DNA of 64,000 nt from Mucilaginibacter straminoryzae (GCF_022953055.1 NZ_JALJEJ010000004.1:62001-126000); one strand, 5' to 3'; shown: positions 30,434-40,207, numbered from the stretch's first letter. The notes: a model not told the origin generated them from the letters alone. Made by a program: numbers and translations.

Positions 30434-32278
30434 CTATTGCAATGGGTCAAAAGGCCCACCCCAAGTATTATTTTGCTGTAGGTTAGCGTTATTGCGCAGG
30501 GAAGCAGTTGGGATACCAAAGAAGTAATCAGCAGTTTGATAAGCAATGTTATAGCTATCTAACGTTTTGGTCTTCACGGTGAAATAAGTGCTGTACAACT
30601 GGTCGAAGTTGGTGTTAGCCAAACCGTCCCTGGTACCTTGAATATAATCTGTACCGCTGTTGTTGTTTACCAACTGGAATATCACACCCATTCTTCTTTT
30701 ACCGTTCAAGGTGCTTTCGATCAATTTACGACGACGAAGATCCCAATAGCGTTTACCTTCGAAAGCAAACTCAATTTGTCTTTCTTTCATAATCGCATTG
30801 ATCATCTGGTCGTGGTTCATGTTTGCTGTTAAACCGTACAGGTTATCAGAACCTGATTCGATACCTGCACGTTTACGGATAGCGATCAGGTTAGCATAAG
30901 CTTCCTGGCCCTGACCTAAGTTACCGATCTCTGCCGCGCACTCTGCCTGGTTCATGAGCACTTCTGCATAACGGATCTCGATCCAGTCGGTACCAGAATA
31001 CAGGAAGTTCTGACCGGTTAATGTTGGGTCTACCGCTTTGCGCAGATATAAACCGGTTGTTGTTGGGCCGGTAATTTCTGTGCTTGATGTAGTGGATGTA
31101 CTGTTGGCTTTGTTATAGTACTGGTAAGTCCAGATTCTGTAGGCCGAATTACCACCAACATACCAGTTAGCGCCGTTATAAGCAATGGTCTGTTCAAAGC
31201 GCGGATCGCGGTTTTTCCAAAACGTCTGGGTTGAATAAGAGTACTTTGAAGTCAGGGTATCCTTTCCGTCTTTCATGGGAAATGCCCTTGCTAGGTCCCA
31301 GGTCGGTTGATTAGAGCCACCTGTAGTACCTATGTATTTAGGAACCGTATTGTTAGCATAAGAGTTTGAATTTGCCTCGATATCCGCCGTTTTGGTATTG
31401 TAACCTGTTACCAGCACCGCTTCCGGGTTTTGAGGCCTGCTACCGCTCGAACTGCCATCTGTTGTCCACATGGTTACGTCCCATTTAGGATATAATCCGA
31501 AACCATTAGCTGAAAGTACCGACACCGCCTGCGTATTGGTCTGATAGGCAGCCTGCCATCTGGCCATATCGTTACCAGGATTAAACTGAGGGCTGGCGTA
31601 AGTTAATTGTACCCGGCCCTTAAAAGCCAGCGCAGCGCCTTGCGTAATGCGACCATAATCTGCATTGTTGGGCCATTTTACCGGTATATATTTAATACAG
31701 GTATCCAGGTCTTTTACAATCTGCGTGAAGGTTTCGGAAGTTTTGTTACGTGGAAGCAAAGCTGCCGCTTTAGCTTCATCGCCCACCGCATCTAACGGCG
31801 TTAACACTAATGGCACGCCTCCGTATAATTTTACCAATTCGAAATAACGGTAAGCTCTCCAGAAAAGTGCCTGCGCTATAAAACGTTTCTTCTGAGCATC
31901 TGGTAATGTACCGGCGTTAACGTCGCGAATGAACATGTTAATGGTACGGATCTTCACATAGTTACCAGAAGTATTGGAAGTACCGATGTCAGTAACGTTG
32001 TCTACAGTAACAGTACCCTTTACATAGGCGTTATCAGAGTATTGCTCATCTGTTAAGCCCTGCAATTGCGTACTGATGCTTCCGTTGGAATTTCCAAACC
32101 AGGCCGGCTGATTTTGGCCATAAATATAGTCTACACTTAATTTTGTGGTAGTAGAGTCGTTATAAACCTGACTGGCAGTAAAACTACTCAGATCTTGTTT
32201 ATCAAGCGTCTTTTTACAGCTGGTAACCGCAATAGAGGTTACGCCTGCCGCTAATATGATTGTTGTAAGTTTTTTCAT
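30434..32278 (-). CDS. SusD/RagB-family outer-membrane glycan-binding lipoprotein
   Basis: A 614-residue lipoprotein from the MKKLTT start at 32278, chosen because it lies 13 nt past the SusC stop and gives a clean signal with lipobox VTSC. Upstream in-frame Mets at 32284 and 32305 are less likely, and the latter overlaps SusC. SusD hallmarks: helix-rich TPR-like N-terminal part (RFIAQALFWRAYRYFELVKLYG), GRITQGAALAFKGRVQL, and the C-terminal IRYAEVLMNQAE, IRKRAG and IMKERQIEFAFEGKRYWDLRR. It binds glycan at the surface and closes over its SusC partner. It ends the DUF3826-SusC-SusD unit and is followed by a strong terminator. Confidence 0.96.
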   Translation of the reverse strand: MKKLTTIILAAGVTSIAVTSCKKTLDKQDLSSFTASQVYNDSTTTKLSVDYIYGQNQPAWFGNSNGSISTQLQGLTDEQYSDNAYVKGTVTVDNVTDIGTSNTSGNYVKIRTINMFIRDVNAGTLPDAQKKRFIAQALFWRAYRYFELVKLYGGVPLVLTPLDAVGDEAKAAALLPRNKTSETFTQIVKDLDTCIKYIPVKWPNNADYGRITQGAALAFKGRVQLTYASPQFNPGNDMARWQAAYQTNTQAVSVLSANGFGLYPKWDVTMWTTDGSSSGSRPQNPEAVLVTGYNTKTADIEANSNSYANNTVPKYIGTTGGSNQPTWDLARAFPMKDGKDTLTSKYSYSTQTFWKNRDPRFEQTIAYNGANWYVGGNSAYRIWTYQYYNKANSTSTTSSTEITGPTTTGLYLRKAVDPTLTGQNFLYSGTDWIEIRYAEVLMNQAECAAEIGNLGQGQEAYANLIAIRKRAGIESGSDNLYGLTANMNHDQMINAIMKERQIEFAFEGKRYWDLRRRKLIESTLNGKRRMGVIFQLVNNNSGTDYIQGTRDGLANTNFDQLYSTYFTVKTKTLDSYNIAYQTADYFFGIPTASLRNNANLQQNNTWGGPFDPLQ

Positions 32279-32291
32279 GATCATCCAGATT

Positions 32292-35200
32292 TTAGAATCC
32301 AACATTTAAACCGAAAGAAAACGTTCTAAGCGCAGGGTATGTGGCCAACGCTGAAGCAAAATCGCGGTAGTGACTAGGGAATGGATTGATAAATTGAATT
32401 GGGTTGGTTGCAACCGTGTATAACCTGATGTTAGATAAGCCCAGTCTGTTACTGATCTTGCTTGGAAGGGTATAGCTTAATGTTGCGTTTGTAATATTTA
32501 AAGTGGTTGAAGACACCAGCCAGAAATCGCTATCCTCGTAAATACTTGAGAAATAAGGGTTAGGATATTTTGCATTTGGGTTAGTCGGTGTCCAGTGGTC
32601 GGTCCAGTATACGGCACGGTTATCATAGGTTGCTACGCTGTTACCGCTTGGCGCAGTAGCTTTAATACCACCAATACTTGTTTTGCCACCCCATGCCATA
32701 CCCATTACCACATTAAGGTTAAAGCCGGCATACCCTAAGCTCCAGTTTAAACCAAGGCTATTATGGTTGCTAGAGCGTTTGCTCACGTAGGTTTTATCAT
32801 TATCGTCAATAATGCCGTCGCCGTTAACGTCAACATAGTTGATCATACCTGGCTGAACAAAATCATTTTTGATCTTCACTTTAGAAGCACCACCTGCTGC
32901 AGCTGCTCTTTCTGCAATAATTGCATCGGCATCTGCCTGGGTGCGGATAATACCTAAAGATTTAAAACCGTATAATCCCTGGTCGCTTGACTTTCCGGTA
33001 AGATCACGAAGGGTACCTACGTCACCAGAGGCTACGTCGATCAGAACATTCTTGTTATCAAACCAGGTAAAGAACGGCGTAAAGCTGTATGTGAATTTCG
33101 ATCCGATATGATCTCTCCAACCGGCAGAAACCTCATAACCGAACATATTCACAATGTTATGGTTCTCTGTAGGTACGGCCGCGCCAATGGTTGCCGGCAC
33201 GGAAGAGCTTAATGTAGCAAGTAAATTATAACCGTGGTTCCAGAAATAATCGCCTGAGACAGTCAGACGGTTTTTCAGGAATTCCATATCGAAACCATAA
33301 TCTGTTTTAGTTACGTGATCCCAGGTAACATCGGCATTCGGGATAGCCACGTTTGTTTTGATCGCAATACTTCTAACATCATTGTTAAATACTGCACCGC
33401 CGCTGCTGCCTGTACCCAGGTTATATGAAGCCATGTACTGATAAGCTTTAGTAGCATCTGTACCGGTTATACCAACGGAAGCACGCAGTTTAAAGAAGTC
33501 CATCCATTTCACATTTTTCTTGAAGAAGCCTTCCTGAGAAACTACCCAGCCTACTGATGCTGCAGGGAAACTACCCCAGTTATTGCCTGGCGCAAAGCGC
33601 GAGCTACCGTCTGCACGGTATACTAACTGTAAGATATACTTGTTGTCGTAGTCGTAATTCAGACGTGAGATAAAAGACTGAAAGCCATTTTGTCCTAACT
33701 GACCTGATTGCGTAGAAGTTTGCGTACCTACGGTAAAGGTTTGATAAGGCAACGCCCCTACTACCACACCCTCTGTCATGGCAGCTACACCTTCTGTACT
33801 ATTTTCGCGTTGCTCCCATAATGCCAGCACCGTTAAATTATGCTTGCCGAAAGAACGGTTGTAATTTAAACCGGCATCTAACTGATATGAAGGTGAGAAA
33901 ACAGGATTCAAGCGAACGCGGTCACCATTCTTAATATTAAAAGTATTTACCAATGCACCACCAGGTATGTGGTTGTTAGCACCGGTACCTGCATATTTAA
34001 AGTATTGGAAAGTTGTACCGAACTGCTTGTTGTTAGAGCTGTTGATATTCTTATTAATAGTAGCGGTTGCTGATAAACCTTTAATGCCTGGGATTTCATA
34101 GGTAACTTTCCCAAGCATGTTCATCACATAGCTTTGGTTTGAAGTAAAGTTATTTGAGTTCTGTACCAGAAAGAAGTTAACGTTTTCAATACCACCGCTG
34201 GTGCTTGGGCCTAGTATTACCGGGTTGCCATTTATGTAGTATTGCTGCCATGGGTAAACTAATTGTAGTGATGCAACGTCGTTGTCCAAGCTTTCTGTAG
34301 TACTGTTTAGCTTGTACCAGTAACTTTTTGAAAAGTTTACGTTATTGCTTAACGATACCGAAACATTTAAACCCTTAGTTGGCTTTGCATCAATATTCGC
34401 CCTTAAACCGTATTTATAAGAGTTTACACCCTTAAAGTTAGAGGTTTGATTTACATAATCGCCACCGATGAAATAGTTTAATTTATCTGTACCACCACTC
34501 ATGCTCAGGGCTTCGCGATAGACATAGGCATTGTTGAACGCTTTGTCCAGCCAGTTTGTACTGTTGTTAGCGAAATAATCCATCTCATCAGTAGTGTAGT
34601 ACTGGGTTTCTTTATTACCGGTGGCCACCCCCTTGTCGTATTTCATTCCGTCAACAGGGCTGATATAGCGTTGGGTAATATCATAAGGCACACCAGGTGT
34701 GCTTGTGGCTCTCCAGGCAGCATCCAGGTAATCATTAGTGAACTGCGCTAACTGCGTAGAGTTCATCATTTTTGGCAATTGAGTTGCGTTAGATACACCT
34801 ACAGAACTTGCAAAACTGAACTTCGGCGCACCAGATTTACCTCTCTTTGTACGAACCAAAACCACACCGTTAGCACCCGACACACCATAGATAGCAGCTT
34901 CTGCATCTTTCAAAACAGATATGCTCTCCACCTCGTTCTGATCCAATGCCTCGAAATCGGCCTGTTTCCTGATCACGTCGTCAATAACGTAAAGCGGGTT
35001 GGTGCCCTGCTCGCTATCTTTACCAAAAGATACCGGGTTACGAATAGTGATGTTTGCGCTTTGGCCAGGACGGGCAACGCCACCCACTACAGAAACGCCC
35101 GGTGCAGTTCCTCTCAACGCTGCACTTAAACTTAGTGCTGGTACGTCTTCTACTTTTTTGAGGTCTAAAACAGAAATTGCACCAGTTAAGGTAGCTTTCT

Positions 35201-35546
35201 TTTGCTGTCCGTAACCGGTAACTACAACCTCGCTCAGGTTATTAGCTGCACTTGGAACAAGCCTTACGTCCAGCGTAGTTTTGTTTGGAGCAAGTGTTTG
35301 TTCCTGGTAATTGTAACCCAGGTAACGAATGCCCAAGGTAACATTCTGCATATTGGAAACCTTGATAGAGAATTTACCGTTCACATCTGTTTGTGTACCT
35401 GCGGTACTTCCCTTTACAAGAATGCTTACCCCTATCAGCGGTTCATTCTTATCGCTGCTGGTTACCGTACCGGTGATCGTGCGTGTTTGCGCCCGTACAG
35501 TAAACACCACAGCAAGGAATAAAAATAGTAAGTAAATTTTTTTCAT
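32292..35546 (-). CDS. SusC/RagA-family TonB-linked outer-membrane transporter
   Basis: A 1084-residue protein: signal peptide (ending VRAQ), carboxypeptidase-D regulatory-like domain (about 22-105: ITGTVTSSDKNEPLIGVSILVKG), TonB-box/plug region (SEVVVTGYGQQKKATLTGAI, about 115-135; NPLYVIDDV) and a 22-stranded barrel ending in aromatic LNVGF. There is no STN domain at the front, so it is not of the anti-sigma-signalling type. It imports oligosaccharides with SusD using TonB energy. It starts 94 nt after the DUF3826 gene with no separate promoter that I can find, so the three genes are likely co-transcribed from 36497-36563. Confidence 0.96.
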   Translation of the reverse strand: MKKIYLLFLFLAVVFTVRAQTRTITGTVTSSDKNEPLIGVSILVKGSTAGTQTDVNGKFSIKVSNMQNVTLGIRYLGYNYQEQTLAPNKTTLDVRLVPSAANNLSEVVVTGYGQQKKATLTGAISVLDLKKVEDVPALSLSAALRGTAPGVSVVGGVARPGQSANITIRNPVSFGKDSEQGTNPLYVIDDVIRKQADFEALDQNEVESISVLKDAEAAIYGVSGANGVVLVRTKRGKSGAPKFSFASSVGVSNATQLPKMMNSTQLAQFTNDYLDAAWRATSTPGVPYDITQRYISPVDGMKYDKGVATGNKETQYYTTDEMDYFANNSTNWLDKAFNNAYVYREALSMSGGTDKLNYFIGGDYVNQTSNFKGVNSYKYGLRANIDAKPTKGLNVSVSLSNNVNFSKSYWYKLNSTTESLDNDVASLQLVYPWQQYYINGNPVILGPSTSGGIENVNFFLVQNSNNFTSNQSYVMNMLGKVTYEIPGIKGLSATATINKNINSSNNKQFGTTFQYFKYAGTGANNHIPGGALVNTFNIKNGDRVRLNPVFSPSYQLDAGLNYNRSFGKHNLTVLALWEQRENSTEGVAAMTEGVVVGALPYQTFTVGTQTSTQSGQLGQNGFQSFISRLNYDYDNKYILQLVYRADGSSRFAPGNNWGSFPAASVGWVVSQEGFFKKNVKWMDFFKLRASVGITGTDATKAYQYMASYNLGTGSSGGAVFNNDVRSIAIKTNVAIPNADVTWDHVTKTDYGFDMEFLKNRLTVSGDYFWNHGYNLLATLSSSVPATIGAAVPTENHNIVNMFGYEVSAGWRDHIGSKFTYSFTPFFTWFDNKNVLIDVASGDVGTLRDLTGKSSDQGLYGFKSLGIIRTQADADAIIAERAAAAGGASKVKIKNDFVQPGMINYVDVNGDGIIDDNDKTYVSKRSSNHNSLGLNWSLGYAGFNLNVVMGMAWGGKTSIGGIKATAPSGNSVATYDNRAVYWTDHWTPTNPNAKYPNPYFSSIYEDSDFWLVSSTTLNITNATLSYTLPSKISNRLGLSNIRLYTVATNPIQFINPFPSHYRDFASALATYPALRTFSFGLNVGF

Positions 35547-35640
35547 AATCGGTGGTTAATACATAATTGGTTAAAAAATGGATGGTTTAATGGGTTAATA
35601 GATAGTTTATCAGTTATATCAATCAGGGGTAAATAAACTG

Positions 35641-36321
35641 CTAATTTTTAGGCGTCGCCTGGGCTTTGATCCGCTCCTGCCAGTCGGCTTCGGCTTTTTT
35701 CATATCAATCCCGGCTTTTGAAAGGTAATTATTGATCCGGCCTTTATATTTACCGAACCAGGCATGTTTCTTCTCTGATGTTTCGGCATCCATGGAATGT
35801 TCGCGCGCCTCGATCAGCCACTGCAGAATCTGGCTTTTTTGTTCTGCGGTCAGATCCGGCATCATTTGGTTATAGGCCTTGTAAGTAACGTTCTTTACGT
35901 TATAGGTCATGCCGTCTTTAACCTTATCTACCTGTTCAGCGCTAAGCAACATTGAAAGGCTGTCCAGATACAGCGCGTGGCGTTTATCTACTTTTGCCTG
36001 CACTTCGGCTGTAAGCTTGTCTAACCGCGCTTTTGCGGCATCTTTATTATCGGCCGCAGTGGCTTTAACTTCCTTTATCTGCTGGTCGCGCTGGGTATAA
36101 ATATCATTCAGGCCGGTATACTGGTTAGCAATGATGCGGTTGACACGGTAGAATTTTGCCGAATCTGCAATGCCAAGCGTAGCAGTAATTTTGTAAGCCC
36201 GCTGGTTGATCATCTTTTGATAAGCCAGTTGTTTATCGGCAGATTGCTCCTGGGCGCGTACTTCAGTTACGGCAATGCTTACAAAAAACATAGCCAGAGC
36301 TAACAGATTGATTCTCTTCAT
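35641..36321 (-). CDS. DUF3826 secreted protein
   Basis: 226 residues from the MKRINLL start at 36321, which gives a standard signal peptide ending VRAQ; upstream in-frame Mets at 36324 and 36351 would only lengthen the leader. The mature protein is almost all helical and charged (QAYQKMINQRAYKI-like start, LDKLTAEVQAKVDKRHALYLDSLSMLLSAEQVDKVKDGMTY, MMPDLTAEQKSQILQWLIEARE, HAWFGKYKGRINNYL). The 'LTAEQ' and 'LSAEQVDKVKDGMT' repeats recall Spy/CpxP-like LTxxQ periplasmic helical proteins. DUF3826 members are regularly encoded in pectin-type PULs, and no function has been assigned. Being first in the SusCD operon suggests a role in glycan uptake or transporter assembly. Confidence 0.82.
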   Translation of the reverse strand: MKRINLLALAMFFVSIAVTEVRAQEQSADKQLAYQKMINQRAYKITATLGIADSAKFYRVNRIIANQYTGLNDIYTQRDQQIKEVKATAADNKDAAKARLDKLTAEVQAKVDKRHALYLDSLSMLLSAEQVDKVKDGMTYNVKNVTYKAYNQMMPDLTAEQKSQILQWLIEAREHSMDAETSEKKHAWFGKYKGRINNYLSKAGIDMKKAEADWQERIKAQATPKN

Positions 36322-36496
36322 CATCAAAAATTTTACTGCAATAATTGTCACAAGTACAATTGCAGCTGCCGTTAATCCTGACCACTAATTTTTAAACAAA
36401 CGGTGTGTGACCGGTACGTCGCAAAATAGCAAGGTGGATTGGTTTACGGCTGTGGTTTATAATTTATAATCGTTTACTACAGCGAATTGGTTATTA

Positions 36497-36563
36497 CAAA
36501 TATGGCTGAGCCGTGGGGTTGTTCTTTGCTGTTTTTTATCTATTTATTATACAATGTTAGCAT
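36497..36563 (-). promoter_or_regulatory. Predicted activator-dependent promoter of the DUF3826-susC-susD operon
   Basis: -7 box complement CAAATATG (36497-36504), proximal half-site TGTTTTTTATCTA (36530-36542) and distal half-site ACAATGTTAGCAT (36551-36563). Half-site spacing (21 bp) and half-site to -7 spacing (25 nt) are identical to the other five sites. The leader to 36321 would be about 170 nt. It lies in the gap after the DapA-family gene. Confidence 0.72.
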
Positions 36564-36602
36564 ATAAACACTAAGCATCTCAGGCGATAGATCACCATGC
36601 TA

Positions 36603-37556
36603 TTAAACGCCTATCACCTGTTCAATGTGGCACTGCTCGCTCAATAAATGATACTGGTTCATCAGCACGTCTATATCATGCTGCACCAGCGAAGTAAAGC
36701 TGCCTACATCCCTTCTGGTAAATATAGAAATATCTACACCACGCTTCTGAAGGCAATATTTCGCAGTAACCGGGTATACGTGGTGCATTAAGTCCATATT
36801 GTCTATCAAAAACTGTTGCACGGCATTTACCTGCTCTTTATACTCGATATTATCGTAATGGTTACACAACCATACAATTAATTCGGGAAAGTAATTTCCC
36901 TGGATACATGACAGTCCGGCCGACCCTGCTTTTAAAGATTCCACTGCATGTACCATGTAAGCATCGTACAATTTACACTTAGTGCCTTCAATAGCGGCTA
37001 ATTTCTCGCGGATCAACTCAATATCCAGGCAGGTGTCTTTATGATAGATCACCCTCCCCGTTCTGGCGAATTTGCCTAATTGGGCAGGTGTGATCAATCG
37101 TTTATACGGTACCGGGCATTCATAGAAGCCTACAGGTACATCACCGGTAAGGCTCAACAACTGCATTACGTTATCTTCAAACACCTGATCCGCCTCATGC
37201 TCCTGCGCCAGCAGACCTGTAATTAAAATTACCGCCTGTACACCGGTAGCATACATCTCTTTTACAAATTCGGCCTGAGCAGCAATTGGCCCACCGAAGG
37301 TTCCGGTGGCCACTACCGGCACTCTGTTATTAGTCACCTTTAACACGTGCGCTACCACGGCAATACGTTCTGAGGGTGACAGCTCGAACATCTCGCTTGA
37401 TAAACAATTGGCAAACAAGCCGCTTGCTCCCGCTTCTATGTAGGTTTCAGTCAAACGGGTTAAACCCATATAATCAACCTGGCCATCTTCTTTAAACGGT
37501 GTAAGCATTACCGGGATGAATCCATTTGTTTGTTGATCGTTCGCTATCATGTTCAT
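36603..37556 (-). CDS. DapA/N-acetylneuraminate-lyase family aldolase (candidate keto-deoxy-acid aldolase)
   Basis: A 317-residue cytoplasmic class I aldolase. FIPVMLTPFKEDGQVD opens the barrel; the conserved Tyr is in VGFYECPVPY (Tyr145) and the Schiff-base Lys in VIYHKDTC (Lys173), both at the family positions. The usual GTTGE substrate-carboxylate motif is replaced by FANCLSSEM (about 48-56), so it is not a true dihydrodipicolinate synthase. Members split 2-keto-3-deoxy acids into pyruvate plus an aldehyde. It is transcribed alone from the regulated promoter at 37717-37783. Candidates are Kdo (to pyruvate and arabinose), 2-keto-3-deoxy-L-rhamnonate or a 2-keto-3-deoxy-hexonate. A second, different DapA-family gene lies at 55570-56481. 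Confidence 0.85.
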   Translation of the reverse strand: MNMIANDQQTNGFIPVMLTPFKEDGQVDYMGLTRLTETYIEAGASGLFANCLSSEMFELSPSERIAVVAHVLKVTNNRVPVVATGTFGGPIAAQAEFVKEMYATGVQAVILITGLLAQEHEADQVFEDNVMQLLSLTGDVPVGFYECPVPYKRLITPAQLGKFARTGRVIYHKDTCLDIELIREKLAAIEGTKCKLYDAYMVHAVESLKAGSAGLSCIQGNYFPELIVWLCNHYDNIEYKEQVNAVQQFLIDNMDLMHHVYPVTAKYCLQKRGVDISIFTRRDVGSFTSLVQHDIDVLMNQYHLLSEQCHIEQVIGV

Positions 37557-37716
37557 AAAATATTACAAAAACTAAAACTCGCTAAACACCATTACCTGCA
37601 ACAAAATAATATACGGCATCATCTTAAGAGGCTAGTTAAGGGCGAAGCAGTGGTCATTATTCGTTTAATTTAGAAAGCAATAAAACAGAAATGCTTTTTA
37701 TAAAAGGTGATAAAGG

Positions 37717-37783
37717 CAAATTTATAAGGCTGTTAAAAACCTTCCTTACGCAATTTTTGCCTGCTATTGTAGGATATTATCCT
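37717..37783 (-). promoter_or_regulatory. Predicted activator-dependent promoter of the 37556 aldolase gene
   Basis: -7 box complement CAAATTTA (37717-37724, perfect TAnnTTTG in gene sense), proximal half-site GCAATTTTTGCCT (37750-37762) and distal half-site AGGATATTATCCT (37771-37783), which is itself a perfect 6+6 inverted repeat. Spacing is the same as at the other sites. The leader would be about 150 nt. I see no clear terminator for the upstream GH2 gene in this 246-bp gap. Confidence 0.78.
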
Positions 37784-37802
37784 TTTATGCGAAATTTATC
37801 GG

Positions 37803-40205
37803 TCAATTTTGCCTGATGGTAATCAGAGCTGGTTTCAAACCCGGCGCAGTCGCTTTAAGGGTGAGCGTACCGGCTTGATCACCCGCCTGTATAATTGCCA
37901 AACCCAAACCGTGAAAAACGCTATGTTTATTTCCCTTAAAAGATTCCAAACTTGCTTGCGCGCCATTATCCAACCCGGCGATCTTCCCTTTGCCTGTTAA
38001 ACTAAAAGTGATCATATCGTTAGCATCAGGAACTACATTTCCAGCTGCATCCAGCACTTTAACCGTTATAAATGAAAGGTCCTTACCATCTGCCTTTATG
38101 AATAAACGGTCTGCAGAAAGCACTAGCTTTTCGGGCTTCCCTGCTGTTTTTACTTCTGCGGTTTTAACAACTTTGCCTGCCTGCCGTGATACCGCCTTTA
38201 AAGTCCCCGCCTCAAATGGCACTTTCCAATTAACATGCAAGTCGTCGCCGGTTTTCTTGCGTATACCAAGCGATCTTCCATTGAGATAAAGCTCTACTTC
38301 GTCTGCCTGGTTATAGTAGGCCCACACATCTATGGCTTGTCCTTGTTTCCAGTTCCAGTGTGGCAACAGGTGCAATACCGGCTTATCGGTCCATTCACTT
38401 TGGTACATGTAGTATACATCTTTCGGGAAGCCGGCCAGATCTACAATGCCAAAATAAGAACTACGTGCTGGCCATGGATAAGGCGTAGGTTCGCCAATAT
38501 AATCGAATCCTGTCCAGATGAATAAGCCGGAAAGGAAAGGATATTTTTTAATGATCTTCCAGGTTTCTTCGTGTGTAGAACCCCAGTAAGCAGCCACATT
38601 ATCATAGGCAGAAACTGCAAGTTCTGCATTGCCTTCTGTTAACGGCTTTTTAGCGCTTTGGGGCCAATGCCTGGTGGTGTCGGCAGGCTGATCATAATAG
38701 CCACGCGTTTCCAATGCCGACATGGTTTCGCTGCCGATGAAAGCTTTCCCCGGATAGTTTTTCTGAAAATCTGCATAAACTTCCTGGTGATAGTTCAACC
38801 CGATGACATCCAGCGCACCCGATTTATAAATGAAGTTCTTATCAGGATTAGCTTCGCTTAAAGCCGAGGTAACAGGACGAGTGGGATCGGCACGCTTGAC
38901 AATATTTACCAGTTCTTTAGTGATACTGATCCCGGTGCTATCAAACTGTTCACGAATTTCATTCCCAATACTCCACATAATTATGGACGGATGGTTACGA
39001 TCGCGCAGCACCTGGTCTGTCAGGTCTTTTTCGTGCCATTCAGGAAAATCCTTATAGTAATCGTGTTTGCTTTTTTTCTTCCGCCACATATCAAACGCTT
39101 CATCCATTACCAGGAGCCCCATCCGGTCACAAAGGTCGAGAAACTCGGGCGCCGGCGGATTGTGCGAGGTACGAATAGCATTACAGCCCATCTGCTGCAA
39201 GATCTGCAACTGGCGTTCCATAGCCCTTGTGTTAACAGCGGCCCCAAGCGCACCCAGGTCGTGGTGCATGCAAACACCTTTAATCTTAATATTTTTCCCG
39301 TTCAGAAAGAAGCCACTATCCGCACTGAAACGGAACGAACGAAGACCGATGTTAACCGTTTCATTATCTAAAATTTTGCCTGCCTTCACTAATTGCAAGT
39401 CTACTTTATATAAGGCAGCTTTATCTACCGACCATAATTGAGGTTTGCTAATAGTGACTGACTTATCCAGCACATTACCGACCACGGGTATATTGACAGA
39501 TGCCACGACTTTACCTATAGGATTGTAAATATCGACCTTGACTGCCAGACCGCTTTCTACTGAATTGATCTGCGCTTTGATATGAACAGTTGCCGATGCA
39601 GCTGTTACCGTTGGGGTAGTAATGAAAGTGCCCCAGTTAACGAAGTGGCTTTTGGCCTTTGCCGTTAACCAAACATGGCGGTAGACGCCCGAACCGCTAT
39701 ACCAGCGCGAATTAGGCTGCGCCGAGTTATCCACTTTTACAGCAAGCACATTATCGCCGCCATAATCGAGGTAGGGTGACAGATCGTATTTAAAGGTGAT
39801 ATAACCATTCGGCCGCTTACCAAGGTAATGGCCGTTTATCCAAACTTCGCTGTTGCGGTAAACACCGTCGAAGGTAATGGTCACATCTTTTCCTTTATAG
39901 GCGGCAGGTACGGTAAAGGTTTTACGGTACCAGCCAATACCTGCGGGTAACCCGCCTTCGGCCTGGGTGGTATTATTTTTATCGCTAAACTGCCCTTCTA
40001 TACTCCAGTCATGCGGCAGTTCCAGCTTTCGCCAATGCACATCATTATACTGTTGGTTGCGTGCCAAAGAATCATCGCCCAGGAAGAACTTCCAGTCGCG
40101 GTCGAAATTTTGTGTGATACGCTGTGCCATTGCATCATGACCGTAGAATGCCACCACTAACAATAGTACTAATAATATGCTAATATTGAATTTTGGAAAA
40201 CGCAT
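37803..40205 (-). CDS. GH2 beta-galactosidase-type enzyme with DUF4982 domain, secreted
   Basis: An 800-residue protein with a signal peptide (ending AMAQ). GH2 sugar-binding domain (about 35-185, LPHDWSIEGQF opening), Ig-like domain, TIM barrel with acid/base SIGNEIREQ (Glu416) and nucleophile FIGSETMSALE (Glu493), then a DUF4982 domain (about 600-680, DKPVLHLLPHWNWKQGQ with ADEVELYLNGRSLG) and an invasin/Big-like beta domain at the C-terminus. This layout is that of Bacteroidota GalB-type beta-galactosidases, so beta-galactosidase is the best guess. It is the last gene of the 50345-37803 operon, 2 nt after the GH43-like gene. Confidence 0.9.
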   Translation of the reverse strand: MRFPKFNISILLVLLLVVAFYGHDAMAQRITQNFDRDWKFFLGDDSLARNQQYNDVHWRKLELPHDWSIEGQFSDKNNTTQAEGGLPAGIGWYRKTFTVPAAYKGKDVTITFDGVYRNSEVWINGHYLGKRPNGYITFKYDLSPYLDYGGDNVLAVKVDNSAQPNSRWYSGSGVYRHVWLTAKAKSHFVNWGTFITTPTVTAASATVHIKAQINSVESGLAVKVDIYNPIGKVVASVNIPVVGNVLDKSVTISKPQLWSVDKAALYKVDLQLVKAGKILDNETVNIGLRSFRFSADSGFFLNGKNIKIKGVCMHHDLGALGAAVNTRAMERQLQILQQMGCNAIRTSHNPPAPEFLDLCDRMGLLVMDEAFDMWRKKKSKHDYYKDFPEWHEKDLTDQVLRDRNHPSIIMWSIGNEIREQFDSTGISITKELVNIVKRADPTRPVTSALSEANPDKNFIYKSGALDVIGLNYHQEVYADFQKNYPGKAFIGSETMSALETRGYYDQPADTTRHWPQSAKKPLTEGNAELAVSAYDNVAAYWGSTHEETWKIIKKYPFLSGLFIWTGFDYIGEPTPYPWPARSSYFGIVDLAGFPKDVYYMYQSEWTDKPVLHLLPHWNWKQGQAIDVWAYYNQADEVELYLNGRSLGIRKKTGDDLHVNWKVPFEAGTLKAVSRQAGKVVKTAEVKTAGKPEKLVLSADRLFIKADGKDLSFITVKVLDAAGNVVPDANDMITFSLTGKGKIAGLDNGAQASLESFKGNKHSVFHGLGLAIIQAGDQAGTLTLKATAPGLKPALITIRQN

Positions 40206-40207
40206 AG

